Origin: Variovorax boronicumulans
Lineage (GTDB): Bacteria > Pseudomonadota > Gammaproteobacteria > Burkholderiales > Burkholderiaceae_C
Direction: 5' to 3'
Assembly (NCBI RefSeq): GCF_029892485.1
Contig: NZ_JARXVG010000006.1
Location: 124,001-188,000, forward strand
Length of the DNA stretch: 64,000 nucleotides
Shown: piece after piece, positions 1 to 8,640 of the stretch
How the letters are laid out: every line of letters begins with the position of its first letter
Numbering within the stretch: position 1 is the stretch's first letter
Made by a program: the position numbers and the translations under genes
Notes under the pieces: generated by a model
Seen by the model: the letters and a program-made list of their open reading frames with translations, nothing else
What the model was told of the DNA's origin: nothing
Database searches by the model: none

Positions 1-741
1 CTTGTCCCACACGCGCTTGGAGAACAGCAGCATCTCGGGGGCCATCGAGTGCTCGGTCTTGCTGTAGTACTTGGCCACTTCGAAGGCGCGGGCGCTTTCA
101 TAGGTGGGGTAGTTGTTTTCGGCGGCGTCGATCAGGCCGGTCTTCAGGCCCGTGTAGACCTCGCCCATGGGCATCGGCGTGGCGTTGGCGCCCATGGCTT
201 CGAGCATCGACACCCACAGGTCCGACTGCTGCACGCGGACCTTCAGGCCCTTCATGTCGGCGAAGGTGCGCACCGGCTTCTTGGCGGTGAACATCGAGCG
301 CGCGCCGCTGTCGTAGTAGGCCAGGCCGATGAAGCCCTGCTTCTCGCACGACTTCAGGATCTCTTCGCCGATCGGGCCGTCCAGCACCTTGTGCAGGTGG
401 TCGACCGAGCGGAACAGGAAGGGCATGGTCGGCACCTGCGTCTCGGCGCAGATGTTGTTCATGGGGGCGATGTTCACGCGCACCATCTGCAGCGCACCGA
501 TCTTGGTCTGCTCGATGGTGTCTTTCTCGCTGCCGAGCGAGCTGTTGTTGAACACCTTGATGGTGTGCTTGCCACCCGACAAGGCCTTGAGCCGTTCGCT
601 CATGAACTTGACTGCGGTCACGGTCGGGTAGTCGTCGGGGTGGATGTCGGCCGAGCGGAACTCGGTGGCACTGGCAGCCATGGTGGACAGCGCGGCTGCG
701 GCGCCGACGGCAAGTGCGATCAGGGTCTTGTGTAGTTTCAT
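1..741 (-). CDS. TRAP transporter substrate-binding protein, DctP family (partial)
   Basis: Periplasmic receptor of a TRAP (tripartite ATP-independent periplasmic) importer. The start at 741 gives an N-terminal Sec signal ([19 protein letters not shown], then ASA before the mature part at about residue 25). The 247 visible codons contain the DctP-family pattern, including '[12 protein letters not shown]' and a conserved Arg in '[12 protein letters not shown]', which in this family pairs with the substrate carboxylate. The C-terminus, and any DctQ/DctM membrane genes, lie beyond the left edge. It is divergent from the FadR-type regulator and downstream of the lactonase and uronate dehydrogenase on the same strand, so a uronate or aldarate is the likely ligand. 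That ligand is inferred from context only. Confidence 0.9.
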   Translation of the reverse strand, partial: MKLHKTLIALAVGAAAALSTMAASATEFRSADIHPDDYPTVTAVKFMSERLKALSGGKHTIKVFNNSSLGSEKDTIEQTKIGALQMVRVNIAPMNNICAETQVPTMPFLFRSVDHLHKVLDGPIGEEILKSCEKQGFIGLAYYDSGARSMFTAKKPVRTFADMKGLKVRVQQSDLWVSMLEAMGANATPMPMGEVYTGLKTGLIDAAENNYPTYESARAFEVAKYYSKTEHSMAPEMLLFSKRVWDK

Positions 742-763
742 TTGTCTCTTCCTCTGCGGGGTG

Positions 764-776
764 GTTGTCGAAAAAC
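764..776. promoter_or_regulatory. Putative FadR-type operator before the TRAP receptor gene
   Basis: The sequence GTTGT-CGA-AAAAC lies 23 bases before the dctP-like start. It matches the perfect inverted repeat GTTGT-CGT-ACAAC found at 2645-2657 in 9 of 10 arm bases. The site sits between the lactonase stop and the receptor start, so it may control an internal promoter. Binding by the regulator at 2676 is inferred. Confidence 0.45.
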
Positions 777-792
777 GTTAAAAGAAAACGGG

Positions 793-1680
793 TCAGCCGA
801 AGGCCGGTTCCGGCACGCCCGCCACGCCGGGGCGCAATGCGAACACGCCGCCGGCCAGCGGCTGGTCGTACAGGTCGATGCCTCCGGGGCGGATCGAGGT
901 GACGAAGAGCGTGTCGAGCGCTGGGCCGCCGAAGGCGCACATCGCGGGCTTCTTCACCGGCACTTCGAGCGAGCGGTCCAGGCGGCCGTCGGGCGTGAAG
1001 CGGTGCACCAGGCCCGCGTCGTTGCCGCAGATCCAGTAGCAGCCGTCCACGTCCATCGCTGCGCCATCGGGGCGGCCGGGCAGGGGGTTCATGTCGACGA
1101 AGAGGCGGCGGTTGCTGGGCGTGCCGGAGTCGGTGTCGTAGTCGAAGGCCCAGATGGCCTGGACGGTCGGATGCGAATCCGAGAGGTACATCGTGCGGCC
1201 GTCGGGGCTGAAGGCCAAGCCGTTGGGCACGATGAGATCGTCCAGCTGCAGCGCGGCGCTGTCGCTGCCTTTGCCGTAGCTGTAGAGGCGGCCGACGCGG
1301 GCGCCTGCCGCCATGTCGAGCAGCATCGTGCCGGCCCAGAAGCGGCCCTGGCGGTCGCAGCGGCCGTCGTTGAAGCGCATGGCGGGTGCGGCGTGTTCAA
1401 CGGGCGCGAGCGAGGTTGCCGCAAGCGTCCCGTCGGGCTGCGGCTGCAGTGAGAAAAGGCCGCTCTCCATGCCGGCGATCCATGCGCCGGGCACATCGGC
1501 GCGCGGCGCGATGCAGGCAATCATTTCGTCCGCCTGCCATTGCGCGTGGCCTTCGCTCGCATGCCAGCGGTTCAGCGCACGCGCGGGAATGTCGACCCAA
1601 TAGAGCGCCTGCTCCGCGGCATGCCACACCGGGCTTTCGCCGGTGCCGTTGCGGGCGTCGAGGACGAGCTCAGCTTGCAT
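793..1680 (-). CDS. uxuL: SMP-30/gluconolactonase-family lactonase (UxuL-like)
   Basis: Predicted cytoplasmic lactonase of 295 residues. Together with the adjacent uronate dehydrogenase it should open the aldaro-1,5- or 1,4-lactone to galactarate or glucarate. SMP-30 features are visible: 'GESPVW' near the N-terminus carrying the metal-ligand Glu, 'FNDGRCDRQGRFWAGT', 'VPNGLAFSPDG' and 'DGAAMDVDG', spaced as in the six-bladed propeller family. No signal peptide is seen. I chose Met at 1680 because an upstream extension to 1728 would run through the end of the preceding gene. The start overlaps the uronate dehydrogenase stop by 11 bases, so the two are probably translationally coupled. The uronate-lactone role comes from context; gluconolactonase or arabinolactonase activity is the alternative. 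Confidence 0.85.
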   Translation of the reverse strand: MQAELVLDARNGTGESPVWHAAEQALYWVDIPARALNRWHASEGHAQWQADEMIACIAPRADVPGAWIAGMESGLFSLQPQPDGTLAATSLAPVEHAAPAMRFNDGRCDRQGRFWAGTMLLDMAAGARVGRLYSYGKGSDSAALQLDDLIVPNGLAFSPDGRTMYLSDSHPTVQAIWAFDYDTDSGTPSNRRLFVDMNPLPGRPDGAAMDVDGCYWICGNDAGLVHRFTPDGRLDRSLEVPVKKPAMCAFGGPALDTLFVTSIRPGGIDLYDQPLAGGVFALRPGVAGVPEPAFG

Positions 1681-2503
1681 CGCCGAACGGTCCTTGTGCG
1701 GTGAAGGCGCCGCCCTGGTAGATGGCATTGGGGTCAGTGGGCGCGACCGGCGGCTGCGCCTCGACCTTGTCGCGGAACACCTCGGAGCCGTCCTGCGGCA
1801 CGAAGCCCAGGTGCGCCGCGGCGCTGTTGTCCCACCACACGTCGCGGTTGTTCGACATGCCGTAGACGATGGTGTGCTTCACGTCGGGCGTGAAGAGCGA
1901 CTTCTCGATCAGCGTCGTCAGGTCGCGGTAGCTGAGCCAGGTGCTCATCATCCGGCGGTTGAGCGGTTCGGGGAACGAGGAGCCGATGCGGATGCTGACC
2001 GTCTCGATGCCCCAGCGGTCGAAGTAGAACTGCGCCATGTCTTCGCCGAACGACTTCGACAGGCCGTAGTAGCCGTCGGGCCGGCGTGCCGCATGGGCGT
2101 CGATGTGTTCGGTCTGCTTGTAGAAGCCGATCACGTGGTTGGAGCTCGCGAACACCACGCGCTTGACGCCGTGGCGGCGCGCGGCTTCGTAGACGTTGAA
2201 GATGCCCTTGATGTTGGCTTCGAGGATTTCCTCGAACGGCCGCTCGACCGATACGCCGCCCAGGTGCACGATGGCGTCGCAGCCTTCGAGCAGGGCGTGT
2301 ACCGCGGCCTTGTCCGACAGGTCGCAGGGCACGACTTCTTCGCTCGCATCGGCGGCGGGCGCCAGCGATGCGATGTCCGAGAGGCGCAGCACCTTCGCAT
2401 AGGGCTTGAGCCGCTCGCGCAGCACCTTGCCCAGGCCACCGGCCGCGCCGGTCAGCAGGAGGCGGTCGAGCTTGTTGTGGGAGGCTTGTTGGGACATCGA
2501 CAT
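1670..2503 (-). CDS. udh: Uronate dehydrogenase (NAD-dependent, SDR/epimerase fold)
   Basis: Oxidises D-galacturonate or D-glucuronate at C1 to the aldarolactone with NAD+, the first step of the oxidative uronate route. The 277-residue protein has the Rossmann motif 'LLLTGAAGGLGK' near residue 15, 'CDLSD', 'IVHLGGVSVERPFEEIL', and a catalytic Ser/Tyr/Lys set in 'FASSNHVIGFY' and 'YYGLSKSFGE'. Its order and wording closely resemble the Agrobacterium Udh sequence as I remember it. Met at 2503 is preceded by GGAA; Met 2497 is also possible, while a longer reading to 2563 lacks a good ribosome site. It is the first gene of a leftward unit (udh, lactonase, TRAP receptor) and is divergent from the regulator. 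Confidence 0.9.
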   Translation of the reverse strand: MSMSQQASHNKLDRLLLTGAAGGLGKVLRERLKPYAKVLRLSDIASLAPAADASEEVVPCDLSDKAAVHALLEGCDAIVHLGGVSVERPFEEILEANIKGIFNVYEAARRHGVKRVVFASSNHVIGFYKQTEHIDAHAARRPDGYYGLSKSFGEDMAQFYFDRWGIETVSIRIGSSFPEPLNRRMMSTWLSYRDLTTLIEKSLFTPDVKHTIVYGMSNNRDVWWDNSAAAHLGFVPQDGSEVFRDKVEAQPPVAPTDPNAIYQGGAFTAQGPFGDAS

Positions 2504-2644
2504 GTGTTTCCGGGGTCTGGTGACTGGGGGTGACTGGGACGGCGCGTCAGGCACTGGCCGCAAGCCATCGGTACGATGCCGATCAGGCGGGTCGTGAATG
2601 CCTTGCAGGACAGCCCTTGAATCGATTTGAGTGGTGAGTTATCT

Positions 2645-2657
2645 GTTGTCGTACAAC
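2645..2657. promoter_or_regulatory. Palindromic operator between udh and the FadR-type regulator
   Basis: GTTGT-CGT-ACAAC is a perfect 5-base inverted repeat with a 3-base centre, lying in the 172-base gap between udh (leftward) and the regulator (rightward). FadR-subfamily GntR proteins typically bind short palindromes of this kind. Its position fits control of both directions, including autoregulation. Binding is inferred. Confidence 0.55.
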
Positions 2658-2675
2658 TATTAGGGGATTATCATC

Positions 2676-3551
2676 GTGGCCATGGTTCAGACGACTGCGG
2701 GTAATCCCTTGGTTTCAGATGCGTCGGCAGAAGCCGGCCCGGCAGGAGGCCCCGCGGCCTTCGTGGGGCGGCCGCGCCAGCGTGCCCGCGGCCTGGCGCA
2801 CGGGCTGGTGGAAGACCTGGGCGAGAAGATCCGCAGCCAGTCGCTGCGCCCGGGCGACAAGCTGCCCACCGAGTCGGCCATCATGCAGGCCTACGGCGTG
2901 AGCCGCACTGTGGTGCGCGAGGCGCTGTCGAAGCTGCAGGCCGGCGGGCTGGTCGAAACGCTGCACGGCGTGGGCACCTTCGTCCTGCAGCCGCGGCCGG
3001 GTGGGGTGTTCCGCCTCGATCCGGGCGAGATCGCCGCCTCGGTCGATGTGCTCGCAGTGCTGGAGCTGCGCATCAGCCTGGAGACTGAATCCGCCGGGCT
3101 CGCCGCGAGCCGGCGCACCGAGGAGCAACTGGTCGCCATGCGCCAGGCGCTCGACGACTTCGAGCACAACGTGACGATCGCCGGCGACACCGTCGCGCCC
3201 GACTTCCGCTTTCACCTGCAGATCGCGCAGTCGACCGGCAACCCGTATTTCGCCGACATCATGCGGCATCTGGGCACGACCATCATTCCGCGCACACGCA
3301 TCAGCGCCATCCGCATCCAGGATGGGGGCGCGTACCTGAGCCGCGTCAACCGCGAGCATGAAGAGATCTATGCGGCCATCGCGCGCCGCGATCCCGAGTC
3401 GGCGCGCGCCGCCATGCGCATCCACCTGACGAACAGCCGCGAGCGCCTGCGGATGGCGCAGGAGGCGGCGCAGCAGCAGAAGACGACGAGCGCCGATGGT
3501 GCGGGCGCAGGCAAGGGCAGCGGCGCGGGCGCCGCTTCATCCGACAACTGA
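2676..3551 (+). CDS. GntR transcriptional regulator, FadR subfamily (FCD domain)
   Basis: DNA-binding regulator of 291 residues, probably controlling the uronate island in response to a sugar-acid intermediate. A winged helix occupies about residues 45-115 ('PGDKLPTESAIMQAYGVS', 'TVVREALSKLQAGGLVE'), followed by an all-helical FCD ligand domain. FCD-type ligand residues are visible in 'DFRFHLQIAQSTGNPYF' and a late 'NREHEEIYAAI'. The tail is Ala/Gly-rich and probably disordered. GTG at 2676 was chosen over ATG at 2682 because AGGGG at 2662-2666 is correctly spaced only for GTG. It is divergent from udh, with a palindrome in between. The ligand is not readable from sequence. Confidence 0.88.
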   Translation: MAMVQTTAGNPLVSDASAEAGPAGGPAAFVGRPRQRARGLAHGLVEDLGEKIRSQSLRPGDKLPTESAIMQAYGVSRTVVREALSKLQAGGLVETLHGVGTFVLQPRPGGVFRLDPGEIAASVDVLAVLELRISLETESAGLAASRRTEEQLVAMRQALDDFEHNVTIAGDTVAPDFRFHLQIAQSTGNPYFADIMRHLGTTIIPRTRISAIRIQDGGAYLSRVNREHEEIYAAIARRDPESARAAMRIHLTNSRERLRMAQEAAQQQKTTSADGAGAGKGSGAGAASSDN

Positions 3552-3600
3552 TCCTTTCGCCGAATTTTTTGGGTCCAAATCTGGACAAGTTGTTTTTGTG

Positions 3601-3613
3601 GTTGTACGATGAC
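3601..3613. promoter_or_regulatory. Putative FadR-type operator before the rightward uronate operon
   Basis: GTTGT-ACG-ATGAC matches the 2645-2657 palindrome in 8 of 10 arm bases. It sits 63 bases before the first Bug receptor, in the 125-base gap after the regulator gene. Its occurrence before a third transcription unit of the same pathway supports a common regulator; the assignment is inferred. Confidence 0.4.
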
Positions 3614-3676
3614 TGATCTCTCGTTCGAACATCCGGGCGAAGCCATGGCAATCATCGAATAACTGGAGGCATCCGC

Positions 3677-4666
3677 ATGACCATCAACCGACGCGGCGCA
3701 CTCGGCGCCGCCCTTGCCACGACCCTGGCCGCCAGCCTGCCGGTGCGCGCATTTGCGCAGGGCGGCGGCGGCAACTGGCCGTCCAAGCCGATCCGGCTCA
3801 TCGTTCCGTACCCGCCGGGCGGCTCGTCCGACATCATTGCGCGCTCCATCAGCCAGCCGCTGTCCGATGCGCTGGGCCAGCCCGTGGTGATCGAGAACCG
3901 CGCGGGCGCCAACGGCAACCTGGGCGCCGACATGCTCGCCAAGGCTCCGGCCGACGGCCACACGCTCATGCTGTGCGACCTCGGCGCGCTGGCCATCAGC
4001 CCGTCGCTGTACCCCAAGCTGCCTTTCGATCCGACCAAGGACCTGCGCAGCGTGGCCATGCTGGCCTATTCGCCGCACTTGCTGGTGGTGCACCCGTCGG
4101 TGCAGGCCAATACGCTGAAGGAACTGGTCGAGCTGTCGAAGAAGAGCGACTTCAACTTCGCCGTCACCGCCAGCGGCAGCACCGCGCACCTGGCGGGCGT
4201 CGAGCTGCAGCGCAAGAGCGGCGCCAAGTGGGAATACGTGCCTTACAAGGGCGGCGTGCAGGCCGTGCTCGATACCGTGGCCGGCCAGACGCAGGTGCTG
4301 ATGAACGGCATGCTCGCCACCTACCCGCACGTGCAGAGCGGCAAGCTCAAGCTGATCGCGGTGTCCAAGCCCACGCGCATGCCGCTGATCGGCAACGTGC
4401 CGACCATCTCGGAGCAGGGCGTTCCCGGCTACGAGTCGGGCACCTGGCAGGGCGTGGTCACGGCGCGCGGCACGCCCGACGCCGTGGTTGCGCGGCTCAA
4501 CAAGGAACTGGTCCGCATCATCCGCACGCCGGACATCCGCGCCCGCCTCGCAGGCCAGGGCGCCGAAGTCGTGACCATGGCCGCGCCCGAGCAGGACCAG
4601 TTCTTCGCCAAGGAGCGTGCGCGCTGGGCGCAGGTGATCAAAGAGGCCAACGTCAAGCTCGACTGA
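3677..4666 (+). CDS. Bug-family (tripartite tricarboxylate transporter) substrate-binding protein
   Basis: Periplasmic solute receptor of 329 residues. An N-terminal twin-Arg-like or Sec signal ends near 'RAFAQG', followed by Bug hallmarks: '[20 protein letters not shown]', '[20 protein letters not shown]', 'DGHTLML' and 'YVPYKGG' before the second lobe. The family binds carboxylates between two alpha/beta lobes. A GGAGG ribosome site precedes ATG 3677. It begins a rightward run with kdgD, so an aldarate or uronate ligand is plausible. No TctA/TctB membrane subunits are found anywhere in the window, so the receptor depends on a transporter encoded elsewhere or serves as a sensor. Confidence 0.9.
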   Translation: MTINRRGALGAALATTLAASLPVRAFAQGGGGNWPSKPIRLIVPYPPGGSSDIIARSISQPLSDALGQPVVIENRAGANGNLGADMLAKAPADGHTLMLCDLGALAISPSLYPKLPFDPTKDLRSVAMLAYSPHLLVVHPSVQANTLKELVELSKKSDFNFAVTASGSTAHLAGVELQRKSGAKWEYVPYKGGVQAVLDTVAGQTQVLMNGMLATYPHVQSGKLKLIAVSKPTRMPLIGNVPTISEQGVPGYESGTWQGVVTARGTPDAVVARLNKELVRIIRTPDIRARLAGQGAEVVTMAAPEQDQFFAKERARWAQVIKEANVKLD

Positions 4667-4722
4667 CCGGCCACCAACTCTTTCTCTTTTTCCTCATCCC
4701 CATCTTCACTGGACTTTTCCCC

Positions 4723-5634
4723 ATGAACCCGCAAGAACTCAAGACCATCATGGGCTCCGGCCTGCTCTCGTTCCCGTTGACCGACTTCGACAGCAACGGC
4801 GACTTCAACAAGAAGGGCTACGTCGAGCGGCTCGAATGGCTGGCGCCCTATGGTGCGAGCGCGCTGTTCGCAGCGGGCGGCACGGGCGAATTCTTCTCGC
4901 TGACCGGCGACGAGTACCCCGGCATCATCCAGACGGCAGTGGACACCTGCCGCGGCGTGGTGCCGATCATTGCTGGCGCCGGCGGCCCGACGCGCTTTGC
5001 CATCCAGTGCGCGCAAGCCGCCGAGAAGGCCGGCGCGCACGGCATCCTGCTGCTGCCGCATTACCTCACCGAAGCCGGCCAGGAAGGCCTGGCCGCGCAC
5101 GTCGAAGCCGTGTGCAAGAGCGTGAAGTTCGGCGTGATCGTCTACAACCGCGCCTCCAGCCGCCTGAAGCCCGACACGCTGGCCGGCCTGGCCGAGCGCA
5201 ACCCGAACCTCGTCGGCTTCAAGGACGGCGTGGGCGACATCGAGGCGATGGTCGCGATCTACCAGAAGATGGGCGATCGCTTCGCCTACCTGGGCGGCCT
5301 GCCGACCGCCGAGGTCTATGCCGCGGCCTACAAGGCCATGGGCACGCCGGTGTATTCGTCGGCCGTCTTCAACTTCATCCCCAAGACGGCGATGGACTTC
5401 TATCACGCGGTCGCCAACGACGACATGGCCACGCAGCATCGCCTGCTGAAGAACTTCTTCATGCCCTACCTGGACCTTCGCAACCGCACGCCGGGCTACG
5501 CCGTGAGCATCGTGAAGGCCGGCGCCAAGATCGTCGGCCACGACGCAGGCCCGGTGCGCGCACCGCTCACCGACCTCAAGCCCGGCGAGATGGAAGAGCT
5601 CAAGGCGTTGATCGCCACGCTCGGCCCGCAGTAA
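4723..5634 (+). CDS. kdgD: 5-dehydro-4-deoxyglucarate dehydratase
   Basis: Converts 5-dehydro-4-deoxy-D-glucarate to 2,5-dioxopentanoate with loss of water and CO2. This 303-residue protein belongs to the DHDPS/NAL class I aldolase fold: '[12 protein letters not shown]' at about 51-61, Tyr141 in 'VIVYNRAS', and the Schiff-base Lys167 in '[10 protein letters not shown]'. The start is ATG 4723; an in-frame upstream reading merges with the shadow frame of the Bug gene and has no support. It lies 56 bases after the Bug receptor and is followed by the lipoprotein gene. It supplies the third-last step of the pathway whose last enzyme is at 9791. Confidence 0.92.
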   Translation: MNPQELKTIMGSGLLSFPLTDFDSNGDFNKKGYVERLEWLAPYGASALFAAGGTGEFFSLTGDEYPGIIQTAVDTCRGVVPIIAGAGGPTRFAIQCAQAAEKAGAHGILLLPHYLTEAGQEGLAAHVEAVCKSVKFGVIVYNRASSRLKPDTLAGLAERNPNLVGFKDGVGDIEAMVAIYQKMGDRFAYLGGLPTAEVYAAAYKAMGTPVYSSAVFNFIPKTAMDFYHAVANDDMATQHRLLKNFFMPYLDLRNRTPGYAVSIVKAGAKIVGHDAGPVRAPLTDLKPGEMEELKALIATLGPQ

Positions 5635-5689
5635 GAAGTCTCGTTTTTTCGCAGTCGACAAACATCAACACAACAACGGAGTCAACGAC

Positions 5690-6145
5690 ATGCTCATCAA
5701 GAAACTATTCCTCATCGCCGCTTCTGCCGTCGTGTTCTCGGGTTGCGCAATGGCACCCGCCGGCGGCGGCGCATCGGAGCAGCCCGCGGTGGCCGCGGCC
5801 GCCGAGCGCCTGCGCATTGCGATGGTCGACCCGACCGCCGCCGCGCTCGGCGCGCTGGTGGCCGACGACCTGAGCTACGGCCACTCGGGCGGCAAGGTCG
5901 ACACCAAGGCCAGCTTCATCAGCGACCTGCTCGACGGCAAGTCGGATTTCGTGACCATCACGATCACCGAACAGACCATCAAGGTGGTCGATGCCAACAC
6001 TGCCATCGTGCGCCACACGCTCGCGGCCGACACCAACGATTCGGGCAAGCCCGGCAAGGTGGCGCTGAAGATCCTGGGTGTCTGGCAGAAGCAGGGCGGC
6101 AACTGGAAGCTGCTCGCGCGCCAGGCTGTTCGCGTCAACCCCTGA
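5690..6145 (+). CDS. NTF2-like (DUF4440-type) putative lipoprotein
   Basis: Small exported protein of 151 residues. The N-terminus has two Lys, a hydrophobic stretch and a lipobox-like 'VFSGC' with Cys19, so it is likely lipid-anchored. The mature part resembles the SnoaL/NTF2-like cone fold: an N-terminal helix ('AAERLRIAMVDP'), 'LGALVADDLSYGHSGGKVDTKASFISDL', and ending strands 'VALKILGVWQKQGGNWKLLAR'. Such proteins may bind or isomerise small molecules. Its place between kdgD and a Bug receptor, 12 bases before the latter, suggests a part in sugar-acid use at the cell envelope. No function is assigned. Confidence 0.75.
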   Translation: MLIKKLFLIAASAVVFSGCAMAPAGGGASEQPAVAAAAERLRIAMVDPTAAALGALVADDLSYGHSGGKVDTKASFISDLLDGKSDFVTITITEQTIKVVDANTAIVRHTLAADTNDSGKPGKVALKILGVWQKQGGNWKLLARQAVRVNP

Positions 6146-6157
6146 CCAGGAGCACGG

Positions 6158-7144
6158 ATGCAGAGACGAGAGCTTCTTGCGACGGGCCTCGCGCTCGCCG
6201 CCACCGCGATGTTGCCGCTCCACGCCTCGGCCCAGGCCGATGCCTGGCCGCAGCAGAAACCCGTGACCATCATCGTGCCGTTCCCCGCCGGCGGCTCCAC
6301 CGACATGGTGGCGCGCGCGCTTGCGCTGCAACTGCAGACCCGACTCGGCGGCAGCTTCGTCGTCGACAACCGTCCCGGGGCCACGGGCACCATCGGCACC
6401 GGCTTCGTCAGGCGCGCACTGCCTGACGGCTACACGCTGCTGGTGTCCTCGCTCGGCGCCTTCGTCGTCACGCCGCACCTGCAGAAGAGCGTGCCGTACG
6501 ACGCAACCAAGGACTTCGACTACATCAGCGTGCCGGTGCAGGCGCCCAACGTGCTGGTCGCCAACGTCGCGCGGCCCGAGCACACGGTGGCCGACGTGCT
6601 TGCGCTGCTGCGCAAGACGCCGGGCAAGGTCTCGTTCGCGAGTTCGGGCAACGGCTCGTCCGACCACCTGTCGGCCGAGCTCTTCTGGCAGCAGACCAAG
6701 ACCGAAGGCGTGCACGTGCCCTACAAGGGCGGCGCACCTGCGGTGAACGACCTGCTGGGCAACCAGGTCGATTTCTCGTTCCAGAACGTGAATGCGGTGC
6801 TGCCGCACATCCGCGCGGGCAAGCTGCGCGCGATTGCCGTCACCGGCGACAAGCGCTCGCCCGTGCTGCCCGACGTGCCCACGCTGGCCGAAGCCGGCGT
6901 GAAAGGTGCGGAGGTCTACTCGTGGCAGGGCGTGGCTGCGCCGAAGGGCCTGCCGCCCGCACTGAAGAAGAAGCTGGGCGATGCAGTCATCGCCGCGATG
7001 CAGGACCCAGAGACGAAGAAGCGCATGCTCGACCAGGGGCTCGAAATCGTCGCCAGCACCCCTGAAGATTTCACCGCCTTCCAACTGCGCGAGTGGACGC
7101 GCTGGAAGACATTGATCGAAACCCGCCACATCACCGCAGACTGA
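6158..7144 (+). CDS. Bug-family substrate-binding protein (second copy)
   Basis: Second periplasmic Bug receptor of the island, 328 residues. The signal peptide runs to 'LHASAQA' and is followed by '[20 protein letters not shown]', '[17 protein letters not shown]', '[11 protein letters not shown]' and '[20 protein letters not shown]'. Similarity to the receptor at 3677 is family-level only, so the two probably bind different ligands or have different affinities. It sits 12 bases after the lipoprotein gene and 16 before glucarate dehydratase, firmly inside the operon. Matching TctAB genes are not in the window. Confidence 0.9.
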   Translation: MQRRELLATGLALAATAMLPLHASAQADAWPQQKPVTIIVPFPAGGSTDMVARALALQLQTRLGGSFVVDNRPGATGTIGTGFVRRALPDGYTLLVSSLGAFVVTPHLQKSVPYDATKDFDYISVPVQAPNVLVANVARPEHTVADVLALLRKTPGKVSFASSGNGSSDHLSAELFWQQTKTEGVHVPYKGGAPAVNDLLGNQVDFSFQNVNAVLPHIRAGKLRAIAVTGDKRSPVLPDVPTLAEAGVKGAEVYSWQGVAAPKGLPPALKKKLGDAVIAAMQDPETKKRMLDQGLEIVASTPEDFTAFQLREWTRWKTLIETRHITAD

Positions 7145-7160
7145 GGCACCGAGCCCGAAG

Positions 7161-8531
7161 ATGACAAGTCCTGAATCCCTTCCCAACGCCGTGCCCAACG
7201 TCGTGTCGGGCGCGCCCGTCGTCACCGGCATGCGCGTGGTCCCGGTCGCGGGCCACGACAGCATGCTCATGAATCTGAGCGGCGCGCATGGCCCGTTCTT
7301 CACGCGCAACCTGCTGATCCTGACCGACAGCGCCGGCCACACCGGTGTGGGCGAAGTGCCGGGCGGCGAGAAGATCCGCCAGACGCTCGAGGACGCACGC
7401 GACCTCATCGTGGGCCAGCCCATCGGCCGCCACAACGCGGTGCTCAACAGCCTGCGCAGCGCCTTCGCCGGCCGCGACAGCGGCGGCCGCGGCCAGCAGA
7501 CCTTCGACCTGCGCGTGACCATTCATGCAGTGACGGCCGTCGAGGCTGCGCTGCTCGACCTGCTCGGCCAGTTCCTCGAAGTGCCCGTCGCGGCCCTGCT
7601 CGGTGAAGGCCAGCAGCGCGATGCGGTGCAGATGCTCGGCTACCTCTTCTACGTGGGCGACCGCAGGAAGACCGACCTGGCCTACGAGACCGACCCCGGC
7701 GCCGACAACGACTGGTTCCGCCTGCGCCACGAAGAAGCGATGACGCCTGAATCCATCGTGCGCCTGGCCGAGGCCACGCACGCACGCTACGGCTTCACCG
7801 ACTTCAAGCTCAAGGGCGGCGTGCTGCGCGGCGAGGAAGAAGTCGAAGCGATCCGCGCGCTGCACGAGCGCTTTCCGAAGGCGCGCGTCACGCTCGACCC
7901 CAACGGCGGCTGGCTGCTGCAGGACGCGATCCGCCTGTGCCGCGACCTGCACGGCGTGATGGCCTATGCCGAAGACCCGTGCGGCGCCGAAGGCGTGTTC
8001 TCGGGCCGCGAGGTGATGGCCGAATTCCGCCGCGCCACTGGCCTGCCCACCGCCACCAACATGGTCGCCACCGACTGGCGCGAGATGGTGCACAGCCTCT
8101 CGCTGCAGTCGGTCGACATTCCGCTGGCCGATCCGCACTTCTGGACGATGCAAGGGTCGGTGCGCGTGGCGCAGCTGTGCCAGGCCTGGGGCCTGACCTG
8201 GGGATCGCATTCGAACAACCATTTCGACGTGTCGCTCGCGATGTTCACGCACGTGGCCGCCGCCGCACCCGGCAAGGTGACGGCCATCGACACGCACTGG
8301 ATCTGGCAGGACGGCCAGCGCCTGACGAAGGCACCGCTGCAGATCGAAGGCGGCTTCGTGAAGGTGCCGACGCGCGGTGGCCTGGGCATCGAGCTCGACA
8401 TGGACGAGGTCGAGAAGGCGCACCAGCTGTACCTGAAGCACGGCCTCGGCGCGCGCAACGATGCGCAGGCGATGCAATACCTGATTCCCGGTTGGACCTT
8501 CGATAACAAGCGGCCCTGCATGGTCCGCTGA
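7161..8531 (+). CDS. gudD: Glucarate dehydratase (enolase superfamily)
   Basis: Dehydrates D-glucarate (and/or the idarate epimer) to 5-dehydro-4-deoxyglucarate, the substrate of KdgD. The 456 residues are close to the usual GudD size. Enolase-superfamily signatures are in order: KxK base in 'FTDFKLKGG', metal ligands in 'VTLDPNGGW', 'AYAEDPCG' and '[10 protein letters not shown]', and the His/Asp pair region '[14 protein letters not shown]'. Cytoplasmic; no signal peptide. ATG 7161 follows the Bug gene by 16 bases. A galactarate-specific dehydratase is less likely because the 'TNMVATDW' and 'SHSNNH' motifs fit the glucarate dehydratase subgroup. If galacturonate is used, the enzyme must accept its product or an epimer. 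Confidence 0.9.
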   Translation: MTSPESLPNAVPNVVSGAPVVTGMRVVPVAGHDSMLMNLSGAHGPFFTRNLLILTDSAGHTGVGEVPGGEKIRQTLEDARDLIVGQPIGRHNAVLNSLRSAFAGRDSGGRGQQTFDLRVTIHAVTAVEAALLDLLGQFLEVPVAALLGEGQQRDAVQMLGYLFYVGDRRKTDLAYETDPGADNDWFRLRHEEAMTPESIVRLAEATHARYGFTDFKLKGGVLRGEEEVEAIRALHERFPKARVTLDPNGGWLLQDAIRLCRDLHGVMAYAEDPCGAEGVFSGREVMAEFRRATGLPTATNMVATDWREMVHSLSLQSVDIPLADPHFWTMQGSVRVAQLCQAWGLTWGSHSNNHFDVSLAMFTHVAAAAPGKVTAIDTHWIWQDGQRLTKAPLQIEGGFVKVPTRGGLGIELDMDEVEKAHQLYLKHGLGARNDAQAMQYLIPGWTFDNKRPCMVR

Positions 8532-8541
8532 TCGGCAACAA

Positions 8542-8601
8542 CCGTTCGGGCCGAGCTTGTCGAAGCCCCGCGCGGCGCTTCGACAAGTTCAGCGTGAACG
8601 G
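8542..8601. repeat. Palindromic intergenic repeat
   Basis: Two 25-base arms (8542-8566 and 8577-8601) are inverted copies with 21 of 25 matches around a 10-base loop; the inner core GCTTGTCGAAGC pairs almost perfectly. It lies in the 109-base gap between gudD and the exported lactonase gene. It resembles the short dispersed REP-like hairpins I recall from Comamonadaceae genomes, and may attenuate transcription or protect the upstream mRNA end. No T-run follows, so a classic terminator is unlikely. Confidence 0.7.
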
Positions 8602-8640
8602 AATGGGCGCCGCAAGCACAGACATCGTCAAGGAGACTGC

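Noticed and set aside
3973..4722. N-terminal extension of KdgD into the Bug gene
   Set aside because: The extension is an out-of-frame reading of the Bug gene, and KdgD homologs start at 4723.
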